Shown: positions 43,506-51,766 of the stretch, in pieces
Position numbering within the stretch: position 1 is the stretch's first letter
Layout: every line of letters begins with the position of its first letter
Source of the DNA: Paraplanobispora takensis
GTDB lineage: Bacteria > Actinomycetota > Actinomycetes > Streptosporangiales > Streptosporangiaceae
Length of the DNA stretch: 64,000 nt
Assembly (NCBI RefSeq): GCF_016863195.1
Contig: NZ_BOOK01000046.1
Span: 41,909-105,908 of the forward strand
Direction of reading: 5' to 3'
Notes under the pieces: generated by a model
Told to the model about the DNA's origin: nothing
Databases searched by the model: none
What the model saw: only the letters and a program-made list of their open reading frames with translations
Position numbers and translations under genes: made by a program

Positions 43506-44523
43506 AGCCAGGACCGGCGACGAGGGCGGGTTGCGCGTCGCCGGCAGCATCGACGACCTCACCGACGCCGAGCTGGAGCACTGGCGGGCGGCCACCCGCG
43601 CGGCCCCGGCCTTCTACCGCCCGGCCTTCCTGCGCGCCTACGAGCGGGCCCCCCTCGCCCCCACCGACGCCTTCCACTATCTCCTCCTCCCCGACGCCGT
43701 CCTGCCCGCCTACCTCCAGGGCACCGAGGACGCCGCCGGCGACGTCTCCGGCCTCGGCCTGCCCGCGCGGCCGCAGGACCGCATCCTGCTCACCCACGTC
43801 ACCCACTGCTACGACACGGTGCTGCCCGCCGCGGCCCCCCTGGCGAGAGCCGTTCCCGCCGCGTGCCGGGCGCTCGCCGAACTGGCGGCCCGGCAGGGGG
43901 CGCGCTGGTTCGCCTTCCTGGACGTGGACGCCTCGGGCACGCTGGCCCGCCGCCTGGCCGCCGAGGGGTTCACGCCCGTCCCCATGGAGACCCGCCACCG
44001 CCTCGACCTGCGCCCGTACCGCGACCTCAACGACCTGATCGCCCGCCACCCCCGCCGCTCGTACGCCGGCCGCTGGCTGCGGCGGATCCGCGCGCGCGGC
44101 GACGTCGAGACGACCGTGCTGTGCCCGCCGTTCGGGGACGGCCGGGCCGCCGAGGCGGTGGAGCTGTGCCGGCGCACCACCGCCCGCCACGGCACGCCGG
44201 GCTACTACCCGGAGCAACTGCACGCGTTCGTCCGTGAGGCGGGCGAGGACGTGCGCGTGGTCGAGACCCGCGTCGGCGGCCGGCTGGCCACGGCGGTGAT
44301 CTGCCTGCTGGACGCCGAACGCTTCCACCTGTGGGCGGGCGGCACCGACGAGTGCCTGTCCGGCCGGGGGATCAGCCGTTACGCGCTGCTCGTGTCCAGC
44401 GTGCTGGGCCCCGCCCTGGCCTGCGGAGCGCGCTGGCTGGAGGCCGGTCGCGGCAACGCGGGCGTCAAGGAGCACTTCGGAATGGAGCCGGTGCCGCTGG
44501 CCGGGTTCGTGGGCACACTGTGA
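43483..44523 (+). CDS. GNAT-fold (BioF2/FemAB-like) acyl- or aminoacyltransferase
   Basis: A 346-residue protein with two GNAT-like halves as in FemAB and DUF482/BioF2-like transferases. Visible parts: THCYDTVLPAAAPLARAVPA, ARWFAFLDVDASGTLARRLA, DLIARHPRRSYAGRWLRRIR, RTTARHGTPGYYPEQLHAFV, RYALLVSSVLGPALACGARW, EAGRGNAGVKEHFGMEP. Such enzymes move an acyl group from CoA, or an amino acid from aminoacyl-tRNA, to an amine. Its start is ATGA-coupled to the mini-ORF, and its stop overlaps the MFS start (GTGA). Donor and acceptor are unknown. Confidence 0.75.
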   Translation: MTGERTGRARTGDEGGLRVAGSIDDLTDAELEHWRAATRAAPAFYRPAFLRAYERAPLAPTDAFHYLLLPDAVLPAYLQGTEDAAGDVSGLGLPARPQDRILLTHVTHCYDTVLPAAAPLARAVPAACRALAELAARQGARWFAFLDVDASGTLARRLAAEGFTPVPMETRHRLDLRPYRDLNDLIARHPRRSYAGRWLRRIRARGDVETTVLCPPFGDGRAAEAVELCRRTTARHGTPGYYPEQLHAFVREAGEDVRVVETRVGGRLATAVICLLDAERFHLWAGGTDECLSGRGISRYALLVSSVLGPALACGARWLEAGRGNAGVKEHFGMEPVPLAGFVGTL

Positions 44524-45707
44524 CGCGCCGTCTCGCGCCGGCCGCCATGCTCTCCTGCACGGCGCTGTCCGCGCTCGGCGACTATCTCGCGGTCACCGCG
44601 CTCGCCCTGCACGTCCAGCGGCAGAGCGGCTCGCCGGTCACGGTGTCGGCGCTGATGCTGGCCGGGCTGGTGCCGCTGGTGATCTTCGCGCCGCTCGCGG
44701 GGACGGCGCTCGACCGGTTCGAGGCCAGGCGGCTGGTGTCCTGGACCTTGTGCGTCCAGGCGGGGCTGGCCGCCGGGCTGGCCTTCGCCCAGCAGCTCTG
44801 GCAGCTCCTCGTCCTGCTCTTCCTGCTGGGGACGGCCGGCGCGATCACCCAGAACGGGCTGGTCGCCCTGCTCCCCGGGCTCGCTCCGCCCGAGCGGCTG
44901 GCCGGTGTGAACGGCTGGTTCGAGGCGGGCAGGGCGGCGGGCGTCACGCTGGGGCCGCCGCTGGGCGGGATCGTCACCGCCGCCTGGGGACCGCGGGACG
45001 CGCTGCTCGCCGACGCCGCGACGTTCGCCGCGCTCTGCCTGGCCCTGCGCCTGGTGCCCGCCCGCCCACCGGCGCCGGTGCCGGGGCCGGGGCCGGGGCG
45101 TGCGGAACGGGAGCTGACGGCGGGCATCGCCTTCCTGGTGCGCCGCCCCCCGCTGCGGCGGGCCGTCGGCGTCCAGATCGGGGTGACCTTCTTCCTCGCC
45201 GGTGTGAACGTGGCCGAGCTGTTCTTCGCCACCGGCACCCTGCGTGCCGGAGGAGCCGGCTACGGCGCGCTGGTCGGCGTCTGGGGGCTGGGCATGGTGG
45301 CGGGCGCGCTCGGCGCGGGACGATGGGCCCCGCCGGGCCCGTCCGCGCTGATGGCGCTGCTCTCGGCCGCCGGGATCGCCGCCGGCGCGGCCGTCGCCCT
45401 GGCCGGGACGGTCGCCACCTACCCGGTGGCGGTGGCGGGCTGGACGGTGGCGGGCGCGGCCAACGGCGTACTCAACGTCACCCTGCGCACGCTGCTCCAC
45501 CGGGGCGCCCCGGCCGGGCTGCACGGCCGGGTCTTCGCCGTCCAGTACGCCGGCTACAACGCCGCCAAGATCGCCGCCCTGGTGACGGCGGGCCCGGTCG
45601 TCGTCCTGCTGGGCCCCGCGGGCGCCGTCGTCGCCATCGGGGCGTGCACGGCCGTGGTCGGCGCAGTGGGGGTGACCACGTCCCGCAGGCGGATGGACGC
45701 GGAGTGA
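44520..45707 (+). CDS. MFS exporter (MFS_3/EntS-like)
   Basis: A 395-residue 12-helix transporter. TM1 is MLSCTALSALGDYLAVTALA, with LAGTALDRFEARRLV in loop 2-3 and NGLVALLPGLAPPERLAGVN in the middle, as in enterobactin-exporter-like MFS proteins. Starts with GTG overlapping the preceding stop by four bases. In this setting, export of the cluster product is the likely task. Confidence 0.87.
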   Translation: MTRRLAPAAMLSCTALSALGDYLAVTALALHVQRQSGSPVTVSALMLAGLVPLVIFAPLAGTALDRFEARRLVSWTLCVQAGLAAGLAFAQQLWQLLVLLFLLGTAGAITQNGLVALLPGLAPPERLAGVNGWFEAGRAAGVTLGPPLGGIVTAAWGPRDALLADAATFAALCLALRLVPARPPAPVPGPGPGRAERELTAGIAFLVRRPPLRRAVGVQIGVTFFLAGVNVAELFFATGTLRAGGAGYGALVGVWGLGMVAGALGAGRWAPPGPSALMALLSAAGIAAGAAVALAGTVATYPVAVAGWTVAGAANGVLNVTLRTLLHRGAPAGLHGRVFAVQYAGYNAAKIAALVTAGPVVVLLGPAGAVVAIGACTAVVGAVGVTTSRRRMDAE

Positions 45708-45812
45708 AGTGCGGCCGCCGTTCTTGTTGACGGCTGGTCCGAGCGGGTTCAGGCTGAGGCTGTTTCGCGCCATGACTTCGCGATCTCCACTTCCCGGGGC
45801 GAAGGAGGCGAA

Positions 45813-47675
45813 GTGCGAGCACGTGAGGCGGTCCTGAGTGTTCACGACGCCTTTCCGGTCGAGCACTGCGAAGAACTCGTCGCCTCCCTGTGCGGATTGG
45901 ACCGTTATCAGGCCTCCGACGGCATCGGCGCGGCGGCCGACCTCGTGGCGTCCGCCGCCGAACGGGCCGGCCTGCGCGAGGTCACGCTCCGCCGGTATCC
46001 GGCCGACGGGCGGGCCCGCTGGTGGACCTTCCGCGCGCCCGCCGCGTGGACACCGGTCAAGGCGACCCTGGACCTGCTCGAACCCGGCGGCGTCCGGCGG
46101 GTGGCCGAGCATCCGGCGCACCCGTACTGCCTGGCCACGTACTCGGCCGCGGCCCACGCGCGGGGCGTGCCGCTGATCGACGGCACCGATCCCGGAGCGG
46201 AGGCGCCGCCCGGCGCGCTGGTCCTGCTCCCCTCCGGGCGCGGGATCCGGCTCGGCCCGGCCATCGCCGGGCTGCAGCGTACGGAGGCCGGCGGCGTGGT
46301 CACCGACATCCCCGCCGAGCGCTGGCACGACCAGCCCGTGAGCGGCCGGCTCGAACTCGCCCGCGACTCCCGCCTCTACGCCTTCAGCGTCCCGCCCGCG
46401 ACGATGGCCGTCCTGCTGCGAGCCGCCCGCGAGGGCGTCGCCGCCGCCGTCACCGTCGAGGTCACCGGGGACGCCGCGATGCCGGTGGTCGAGGCCGTCC
46501 TGCCCGGGGACGAGGCCGCCGGCGAGACGCTGTTGCTGGCCCACCTGTGCCATCCCGCCCCCGGCGCCAACGACAACGCCTCGGGCGTGGCCGCGCTCCT
46601 CGGCGTCGCGACCGCGCTGGCCGCGCTGCCGCGCCGGCCCGGCGAGGGGCCGGTCAGGTTCGTGTGGGGGCCGGAGTTCGCGGGCACGGCGGCCCACCTG
46701 CACGGCAGGCGCGGCCCGCGGCCCGCGTACGTGCTCAATCTGGACATGGTGGGCGAGGACCAGGCCGTCTGCGGCTGCCCGCTGACCGTCGAAGGCGGCC
46801 CCGGGCACGTGCCGAGCCCGCTGCCCGCGCTCGCCGCCGACTTCGCGCACCTGCTGCCGGCGCCCGCCTCCTCGTACGCGGGAGCTGTGCCGCTGCGCGC
46901 GTGGAGGTGGGAGGAGGTGCCGTTCTCCGGAGCCTCCGACCACGCGCTGTTCGCCGACCCGGCGACCGCCAGCCCGTCGCTCGCCCTCGGGCACTGGCCC
47001 GACCCCTACCGGCACACCAGCCTCGACACCCCCGACAAGGTGTCCGGCGAGGAACTGCGGCGGGCCGGCACGCTGGCCGGAGCCCTGGCCCTGTTCCTGC
47101 GCGGCATGGGCGCCGGTGACCGGCCGTACCTGCGCTCGGTGCTCACCGACTGGGCGCTCGGGCGGATGGTGGCCGCCCGCCGCCTCGCCCGCGCCGCCCG
47201 GCCCGGCAACGACGGCGTGGTCGATCCCTTCAGCCAGGACCGGCTCGGCGGCTTCCTGCGCCACCAGGCGGGGCTCGCCGCCGCCGTACTGCCCGAGCTG
47301 GCCGGGGACCTGGGCGCGCACGCCGAGGCGCTCGCCGCTCCGCACGTGCCGTCCCCTCCCCTGCCCCCGTCCCCGCAGCCGTCACGGCGGCTGGGGAACC
47401 GCTGGCCGGGGCCGTTCAACTTCGAAGGACTGCTCGACGCCGCCACGCCCGCCGACCGGGCCTGGCTCGCCGGGCAGGACGACGGCGACCCCTCCGCCTA
47501 CACCAAGGCGGTCGCGCTGGCGCTGGCGCTGGCCACCGGCGCCGAGTTCGGGCAGGCCGTCGTCCAGGCCGCCTACTCGACCTGGCTCCCCATCGACCCG
47601 GCCTTCGCGGCACGCCTGATGGACGTGCTCGAAGCAGCCGACTGGCCCCGCAACGACCTCACGCAGCCCTCGTGA
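45813..47675 (+). CDS. M28-type zinc aminopeptidase (DUF4910)
   Basis: A 620-residue protein. The M28 catalytic part reads LLLAHLCHPAPGANDNASGV (His and Asp zinc ligands), FVWGPEFAGTAAHL (catalytic Glu) and YVLNLDMVGEDQAVCG (Asp). N-terminal residues 1-200 are a PA-like region, and residues 430-620 form a helical winged extension, giving the DUF4910/DUF2172-type architecture. It starts at GTG 45813 after GAAGGAGG. No signal peptide, so it works in the cytosol. It sits next to the small peptide gene, so release of a leader or a carrier-bound amino acid is plausible. Confidence 0.83.
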   Translation: MRAREAVLSVHDAFPVEHCEELVASLCGLDRYQASDGIGAAADLVASAAERAGLREVTLRRYPADGRARWWTFRAPAAWTPVKATLDLLEPGGVRRVAEHPAHPYCLATYSAAAHARGVPLIDGTDPGAEAPPGALVLLPSGRGIRLGPAIAGLQRTEAGGVVTDIPAERWHDQPVSGRLELARDSRLYAFSVPPATMAVLLRAAREGVAAAVTVEVTGDAAMPVVEAVLPGDEAAGETLLLAHLCHPAPGANDNASGVAALLGVATALAALPRRPGEGPVRFVWGPEFAGTAAHLHGRRGPRPAYVLNLDMVGEDQAVCGCPLTVEGGPGHVPSPLPALAADFAHLLPAPASSYAGAVPLRAWRWEEVPFSGASDHALFADPATASPSLALGHWPDPYRHTSLDTPDKVSGEELRRAGTLAGALALFLRGMGAGDRPYLRSVLTDWALGRMVAARRLARAARPGNDGVVDPFSQDRLGGFLRHQAGLAAAVLPELAGDLGAHAEALAAPHVPSPPLPPSPQPSRRLGNRWPGPFNFEGLLDAATPADRAWLAGQDDGDPSAYTKAVALALALATGAEFGQAVVQAAYSTWLPIDPAFAARLMDVLEAADWPRNDLTQPS

Positions 47676-47693
47676 GGAGAGGAGGTGAACGCC

Positions 47694-47834
47694 ATGCCCG
47701 CCACGGCGACCGTCAAGACTCAGAGCACGGTCACGACGTCGCTGGGACAGATCTTCGCCCAGCTGGCAGCCAAGCGGGAGACGGATCTGATCCGCTTCCG
47801 TACCTGCTGCGCGGACCCGCGCGCCAGCCGATGA
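47694..47834 (+). CDS. Candidate ribosomal precursor/carrier peptide (46 aa)
   Basis: A strong ribosome site (GAGGAGAGGAGGTGA) lies 5 bases before ATG 47694, and the stop of the peptidase gene is 18 bases upstream. The peptide begins MPATATVKTQSTVTTSLGQI, continues FAQLAAKRETDLIRF and ends RTCCADPRASR. A Thr/Ser-rich front, an amphipathic helix (SLGQIFAQLAAKRETDLI) and a short tail with vicinal cysteines (38, 39) is how RiPP precursors or peptide carriers look. A stable hairpin follows it. It resembles no precursor family I know. Its position between a peptidase and a PP-loop thiolation-like enzyme supports the idea. Confidence 0.6.
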   Translation: MPATATVKTQSTVTTSLGQIFAQLAAKRETDLIRFRTCCADPRASR

Positions 47835-47855
47835 GCTGAACGGCTCGTCGTTGAA

Positions 47856-47892
47856 GGGGTACGGCCGTGCGACGGCCGAGCGGCCGTGCCCC
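47856..47892 (+). terminator. Intergenic hairpin after the small peptide
   Basis: GGGGTACGGCCG (47856-47867) pairs with CGGCCGTGCCCC (47881-47892) with one G-U wobble and a 13-base loop. Placed between a precursor-like ORF and a modification-like gene, it may attenuate transcription and protect the short message, as in many RiPP operons. Confidence 0.5.
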
Positions 47893-47929
47893 GCCTTCCC
47901 GTACAGATCCCCGACGCCCGGAGGATGCC

Positions 47930-49144
47930 GTGGCCGTTGACTTCCAGCTGATCGACCGGGTCGGCACGACGACCCCCCTCGCCGCCCGCCCGGGAGCCAC
48001 CGTCGCCCAGGTGCTGATGGAGAACTTCGTCCCGCCGCTGTCGGTGACCGTCACCGGGCGCGGCGACGTCCCGCTCGCCGACGGCGAGCAGGTCCAGGAC
48101 GGGCAGAGCTACCGGGCCAGGCTCATCGAGGGCTACGACCTGGGCGCGATCCGCCGTCTCTACACCGAGTACCCCGGCGAGGGCGGGCACGCCTACCTCA
48201 AACGCCGCCTCGTCTTCAGGGACGACGGCGACCTCACCCTGGAGCAGGCCCCCTTCACCATGCCGGACCTCGCCCACCACGTCGAGGACACCGTACGCCA
48301 GACCATCGAGCGCTTCCGGCTGGTCCGGCCCGGCGAGCCCGTGGTCCTCGGCCTGTCGGGAGGCGTGGACAGCGGCTCGCTCATGCTCGCCCTCGGCGCC
48401 CTCATCGAGCGCGGCGTGCCCGTCGACCTGATGGCCGCGACGTTCGAGGACTTCGACAGCACCTACTCCGACACCTTCGACCGGGCACACGAGCTGGCCG
48501 AGCGCTTCGGCGTCCGGCACGAGCTCATCCCCGCCGGCCTCGCCCGCTCCGTCTTCCACCTCGACCGCCCGCTCCGCGACGTGCTCCCGGCGCTCATGGA
48601 GACCGAGGACTCCCACCAGACCATGTACGTCGACCACCACACGACCCGGCGGACCCTGGAGGTCTTCGCGGCCGAGCACGGCGCCCGCACCATCGCGCTC
48701 GGCCTGCACACCACCGACCTGCTGGCGGGCCTGGTGAACGCGCAGGCCACCGGCTACCGGCTCGGCGGCATCCCGCTGCGCGCCGTGGGCGACTTCTCCT
48801 ACGTCTTCCCGCTGGCGTTCGTGCCGAAGAAGGAACTGGACCTCTACTACCTGTACGCCACCGGCACGATCCCGCCGCAGAGCCCGCCGAACCCCTGGGA
48901 GTTCAATCCGCTCGACCGCAACTTCCACTACTACTTCGCCGACTTCATGCAGAGCTTCTGGCCCGGCGTCGAGCACTGGATGTTCACCGGGGCCGCGATC
49001 GCCGCCGACGAGGACAAGAAGTCCTTCGTCACCTGCGGAAACTGCCAGGGCTCACTCGACCCGCAGGGCCGCGAGTGGACGCCGGGCGACTTCTGCGACG
49101 TGTGCAGCATCCTGGCCCGCTACGACTATGTGAAGGGGGTCTGA
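47930..49144 (+). CDS. PP-loop ATPase (TtuA/TtcA-like) with N-terminal beta-grasp domain
   Basis: A 404-residue protein. Residues 1-65 look like a ThiS/MoaD-type beta-grasp fold (VDFQLIDRVGTTTPLAARPG, PPLSVTVTGRGDVPLADG). Residues 130-350 form an ATP pyrophosphatase with the P-loop LGLSGGVDSGSLML (SGGVDS at 143-148). The C-terminus carries two CxxC pairs (C369/C372 and C389/C392), a zinc ribbon as in TtuA/Ncs6 tRNA thiolases. Adenylation of a substrate followed by sulfur transfer is the family chemistry. GTG 47930 has GGAGG 5 bases upstream. Not a normal tRNA enzyme by context: it closes the cluster with the small peptide. Confidence 0.8.
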   Translation: MAVDFQLIDRVGTTTPLAARPGATVAQVLMENFVPPLSVTVTGRGDVPLADGEQVQDGQSYRARLIEGYDLGAIRRLYTEYPGEGGHAYLKRRLVFRDDGDLTLEQAPFTMPDLAHHVEDTVRQTIERFRLVRPGEPVVLGLSGGVDSGSLMLALGALIERGVPVDLMAATFEDFDSTYSDTFDRAHELAERFGVRHELIPAGLARSVFHLDRPLRDVLPALMETEDSHQTMYVDHHTTRRTLEVFAAEHGARTIALGLHTTDLLAGLVNAQATGYRLGGIPLRAVGDFSYVFPLAFVPKKELDLYYLYATGTIPPQSPPNPWEFNPLDRNFHYYFADFMQSFWPGVEHWMFTGAAIAADEDKKSFVTCGNCQGSLDPQGREWTPGDFCDVCSILARYDYVKGV

Positions 49145-49198
49145 CCGGCCGTCCGGCAGCCGCGGCGGGCAGGCGGCGCGCCTCCTCGTGAACCGCGG

Positions 49199-50155
49199 TC
49201 AGAATGTGGCGATCGGGTTGACCGGGCTGCCGGACGTACCGGCGAAGCGGACCGGCGCGACGGCGAGGTGGAAGTCCCACTGGCCGAGATCGGCAGCCGT
49301 CGTCGCGCACGCCTCCAGGTCGCAGTTGTCGAGCATCCACAGCCCCATGGCGACGAGGCTCACGGCGTGAACCGGCATCAGCACCTCTTCGTACCCCGAC
49401 GGCTGAACGTCCTGGGGGGTGTCGGCGCCGATCAGCGCGACCTGCCGTTCATGCAGCCACGGCAGGCAGGACGCGTGCCAGCCGGCCTGCGTGAAGCCGC
49501 CGGCCGCACCGCTCTCGTGCCGGAGGCGGCCGTAGCCGGTCCGCAGCAGTACCGCGTCGCCCGGTCGCACCCGCACACCCTGGCGACGCTCGGCCTCCTC
49601 GAGATCGTCGGGAGACACCCCCTGCCCCGCCTCCAGCCACGGCACATCGCGGACCCTGGCGATGTCCAGCAGGACACCACGCGTGATGATCCCGTCCGCC
49701 GCCGCCGTGACGGCCGCCCACGCCGATCCCGTCGCGGCGTCGACCAGCGAGTGCGACCGCCCGTTGTACATCGTGCCGTCCCAGAAGATGTGGCACGGCG
49801 AGTCGAGGTGGGTGAGGGTGTTGCCGTGGAAGGTGATGCCGAGCCGCTCGGACGAGAAGCCCCAGCGCCGGTCGTTGTGGAATGCGGGCACCGGCATGTT
49901 CTCGGCGCCGGGCATGTCGGCGGCGCACGGGCACGTCGTCGTCGACCGCTCCATGTCTTGCGGTACGGCGACCTCCCATGCGCACGACACGCTCCTGCCG
50001 TGGCGTACGGCCCGCGCCGCCGCCAGCCGGACGTCGTCGGTGATGTGGTTGAGAGTGCCGAGCTCGTCGTCGTCACCCCACCGTCCCCAGTTCGACAGGG
50101 TGTCGAAGTATCCGAGCACGTCGTCCTGTGTGGGCGTCGGTCGTTCTGCCGTCAT
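49199..50155 (-). CDS. Cyclase-family metal-dependent hydrolase (kynurenine formamidase-like)
   Basis: A 318-residue protein of the cyclase (PF04199) family. The metal motif is in TFHGNTLTHLDSPCHIFWDG (H-x-N/G-T-x-x-D-x-P-x-H). N-terminal SNWGRWGDDDELGTLNHIT and the GVLLDIARVRDVPWLE segment are typical. Members hydrolyse amides or isatins. It converges with the preceding cluster, so it is probably independent. ATG 50155 lies 11 bases after GGAGGAG. Confidence 0.87.
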   Translation of the reverse strand: MTAERPTPTQDDVLGYFDTLSNWGRWGDDDELGTLNHITDDVRLAAARAVRHGRSVSCAWEVAVPQDMERSTTTCPCAADMPGAENMPVPAFHNDRRWGFSSERLGITFHGNTLTHLDSPCHIFWDGTMYNGRSHSLVDAATGSAWAAVTAAADGIITRGVLLDIARVRDVPWLEAGQGVSPDDLEEAERRQGVRVRPGDAVLLRTGYGRLRHESGAAGGFTQAGWHASCLPWLHERQVALIGADTPQDVQPSGYEEVLMPVHAVSLVAMGLWMLDNCDLEACATTAADLGQWDFHLAVAPVRFAGTSGSPVNPIATF

Positions 50156-50342
50156 CCCAGCATCGACTCCTCCGGTCACGCGGTTCGAGGCACCGCAGGC
50201 ACCGTATCCCGCCCTCCGCTTGACACGCCAAGCCCCGCTGAGCCCGCACGACACGAGATCAGCGGGCCGGTCGCGCCCACGAAGGCGGCACGGTTGCGGC
50301 AGGCTGCGGCCGCGGCCCGCGACGCCGGACCCGGGGTGGTGC

Positions 50343-51206
50343 TTACCGGGTGCGGCCCGGCAGGGGCCAGCTCATCTCCGGCAGCATCGCCAGCGGCTCT
50401 TCTTCGCCGGGCTGCCAGTCCTCGAAGTCCAGCACCGAGGCGGCGGGCGGTGCCTTGATGGTGATTTTGGCACCCCAGCCGCTGAAGGTGGCGCTGCTGG
50501 TGATGGTGGTGCGCCAGCTGCCCTGCAGGCCTTGGGTGGATTCGGTGTAGGAGCTGACCAGCTTGCGGGTGCGCTGCTTGGCGTCCTGCCACAGCTTCCA
50601 GGAGATGCGCAAGTCGGCGGTGGCACCACGCGGCCTGTCACCCAGGCGCGCCCGCAACGACGGCGAGGCCGCGTACAGCTGGCCGACCGTGATGGAGCCG
50701 GTGCGCAAGGTCGTGGACGCGCCGTCGATCTTCCCGCCGCGGCGGGTCTTCTTCGTGGTGGTCAGCAGGCGCTTGAGAGTGGAGGGCTCCAGCACGTTGA
50801 CCACTGAGGGCGACATGCTGCCGTCGCCGGACCAGCGCAGCCAGGTCTTGCCCGCAGGCAACGTGCCCGGGAAGTCCTTGCTGGAGGTGTAGGACGCATT
50901 GGGCAGGGTGATGATGCGCATGGCGCCGCTGCCGTAGCGATCGGTGTAGGTGAGGTCGGAGGCGGCCACGCCGGAGGCGTTGAACAGATAGGCGCCCGTC
51001 ATCCGATTCTTGGAGGTGAAGGTCTCTCCTCCGGCGTTGACCTGCCGCTCGGTGACGCTCTCCTGCACCTTGACGCCGTGACCGGCGGTGAACTGGCGCT
51101 TGAGCGCCGGCACCGGTCCCGAGGCCGCGTGCGCGGGTGCGATCAGAGCCGGTGTAATAATCGCGGCGGCGGCCGCGGTGGTGGCAGTGGCGATCCATCG
51201 CCTCAT
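50343..51206 (-). CDS. Secreted LolA/LppX-like protein
   Basis: A 287-residue exported protein. Signal peptide MRRWIATATTAAAAAIITPA, cleavage near AHA-AS. The mature part has a LolA-like pattern: FPGTLPAGKTWLRWSGDG, NVLEPSTLKRLLTTT, GSITVGQLYAASPSLRARLG, ISWKLWQDAKQRTRKLVSSY. Such domains shuttle or bind lipids. A broken paralog lies at 62024-62969, with the same NVLEP-TL and I-T-QLY-SPS blocks. ATG at 51206; a longer frame upstream to 51398 has no signal peptide logic. Confidence 0.78.
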   Translation of the reverse strand: MRRWIATATTAAAAAIITPALIAPAHAASGPVPALKRQFTAGHGVKVQESVTERQVNAGGETFTSKNRMTGAYLFNASGVAASDLTYTDRYGSGAMRIITLPNASYTSSKDFPGTLPAGKTWLRWSGDGSMSPSVVNVLEPSTLKRLLTTTKKTRRGGKIDGASTTLRTGSITVGQLYAASPSLRARLGDRPRGATADLRISWKLWQDAKQRTRKLVSSYTESTQGLQGSWRTTITSSATFSGWGAKITIKAPPAASVLDFEDWQPGEEEPLAMLPEMSWPLPGRTR

Positions 51207-51312
51207 GGAAGTACTCCCCGTAGGTCCCCTCGTCCCTGAGGGGATGGAAATCATCCGGATCCGGAAACTCCCGAAATCCGTAAATGTGTGCCTACAGAGG
51301 GTAGGTGATCCT

Positions 51313-51519
51313 TTATGGCGAACATCCAGCTCGGCAGGGGTATGGCGTAGATCTTTCCGCGCTGCGGTCTCTGCGGGAACCGGCGCGGCGGGAATCACAA
51401 CCGCCCTCGAAGGTCACGGTGACGGTCCGGTCGTCCCCGGCGATGGAGGCCGTGATGATGCGGGCCGACCACGGCTGGTCGCCGCAGGCGCCGGTCAGCC
51501 CTCCCAGCAGCGCTGCCAC
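51313..51519 (-). CDS. Short lipoprotein-like ORF (possibly truncated)
   Basis: 68 residues: MAALLGGLTGACGDQPW ends in a lipobox-like LTGAC, then IITASIAGDDRTVTVTFEGG and a basic, disordered end. The start of a bacterial lipoprotein whose domain appears cut off after about 45 residues. Low support. Confidence 0.35.
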   Translation of the reverse strand: MAALLGGLTGACGDQPWSARIITASIAGDDRTVTVTFEGGCDSRRAGSRRDRSAERSTPYPCRAGCSP

Positions 51520-51766
51520 CGCGGCGGACGGTGGTGCGCTCTCCGTCGGGCGTCTCCGGCACCCGATCCCGCAATGGGGCGGCCAAGGGCCACCAGCATG
51601 GCCGACCGAAACGCGCTGCCGCGGACGACGTCGAGAACGCTCTCCGCCGCGATTGGGCGGACCACGTGGGGCCGGCCGCGTTGGAGGGCCGGACGGAGTC
51701 GTGATCAGCGACCGGTTTCCGGCTCCCGGGAAGAGGACTTCCCGGGAGCCGACGGGGGCTGGTCTG

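Noticed and set aside
41559..43595. A 678-codon minus-strand frame opposite the phosphatase and aminotransferase genes
   Set aside because: Arg/Pro/Gly-rich composition and no domain; an antisense shadow.
44379..47345. A 988-codon open frame on the minus strand across the GNAT, MFS and M28 genes
   Set aside because: It is antisense to three well-recognised genes, is low-complexity Arg/Gly/Ala/Gln, and has no ribosome site. Long antisense frames are normal at this GC content.
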